From Piper betle (taxonomy: Eukaryota; Streptophyta; Magnoliopsida; Piperales; Piperaceae): 64,000 nucleotides of DNA. The position numbers were made by a program, and so were the translations under genes. The stretch spans positions 62,001-126,000 of the forward strand of contig JAURVB010014787.1 in assembly GCA_033002965.1 (NCBI GenBank), written 5' to 3'. Shown here piece after piece: positions 63,889 to 64,000 of the stretch; within the stretch, counting starts at the first letter, position 1, and each line of letters opens with the position of its first letter. Below the pieces are notes generated by a model. It did no database searches. It saw nothing but the letters and a program-made list of their open reading frames with translations, and was not told the origin of the DNA.

Positions 63889-64000
63889 GTACGTATTATA
63901 AGCTTTTGTTCTTCATGATCTTATACTAAAATATGCATGGCAAAGTATATATATGAGAGTATGAACATTGAATATATACATGGTGATCACTACATATTTT

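Noticed and set aside
1..64000. CRISPR arrays, operons, prophage or organelle-derived DNA
   Set aside because: No regularly spaced repeats or prokaryotic gene layout; all recognisable genes are spliced nuclear plant genes.

Overview
This is nuclear DNA of a flowering plant. It shows spliced genes with GT-AG introns, a plant-type sacsin-like giant gene, a Yellow Stripe-Like (YSL) metal transporter, a MIR396 hairpin, a nuclear tRNA-Val gene, an atypical plant bHLH gene, and much AT-rich intergenic DNA full of LTR, TIR and LINE relics and (TA)n arrays. The species cannot be read from the sequence. A non-grass angiosperm, perhaps a monocot, is a guess.

Layout. 0-9 kb: a possible truncated first exon, a LINE 3' relic, a decayed MULE with a TRIM inserted in it, a 1-kb TIR element with 10-bp target duplications, and the 3' flank of the giant gene. 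9.0-32.3 kb, minus strand: one 13-exon gene for a ~4,750-residue sacsin-like protein with three GHKL/sacsin repeats and a C-terminal C3HC4 RING finger; a 3.7-kb LTR-like block sits in its fifth intron. 32.5-43.0 kb: a nest of related LTRs, including a complete 2.8-kb solo LTR with a perfect TSD inside an older relative, plus a captured fragment of a TTL (TPR-thioredoxin-like) gene between (TA)n arrays. 43-46.6 kb: AT-rich DNA without genes. 46.6-49.4 kb: a six-exon YSL transporter with three frame-breaking lesions, so probably a pseudogene. 49.4-54 kb: gene scraps, a hairpin MITE, and a TIR element whose 3' half is duplicated in tandem, each copy carrying the same TRIM. 55.3-56.0 kb: MIR396 and tRNA-Val(AAC), both minus strand. 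58.2-59.7 kb: an inverted LTR of the same family as that at 33 kb. 62-63.9 kb: the 5' exons of a bHLH gene that runs off the window.

Two kinds of frame break should be kept apart. The sacsin-like gene carries six single-base contractions at short runs of identical bases, while all splice sites and all sequence between the breaks are intact. Adding one base at each gives an exactly divisible coding length, which looks like uncorrected sequencing error. The YSL gene instead has an out-of-frame deletion of about 71 bp at a microhomology plus two +1 shifts, which looks like true decay. The genes share no evident pathway or operon-like organisation. Orientation and spacing are those of an ordinary transposon-rich plant chromosome arm.
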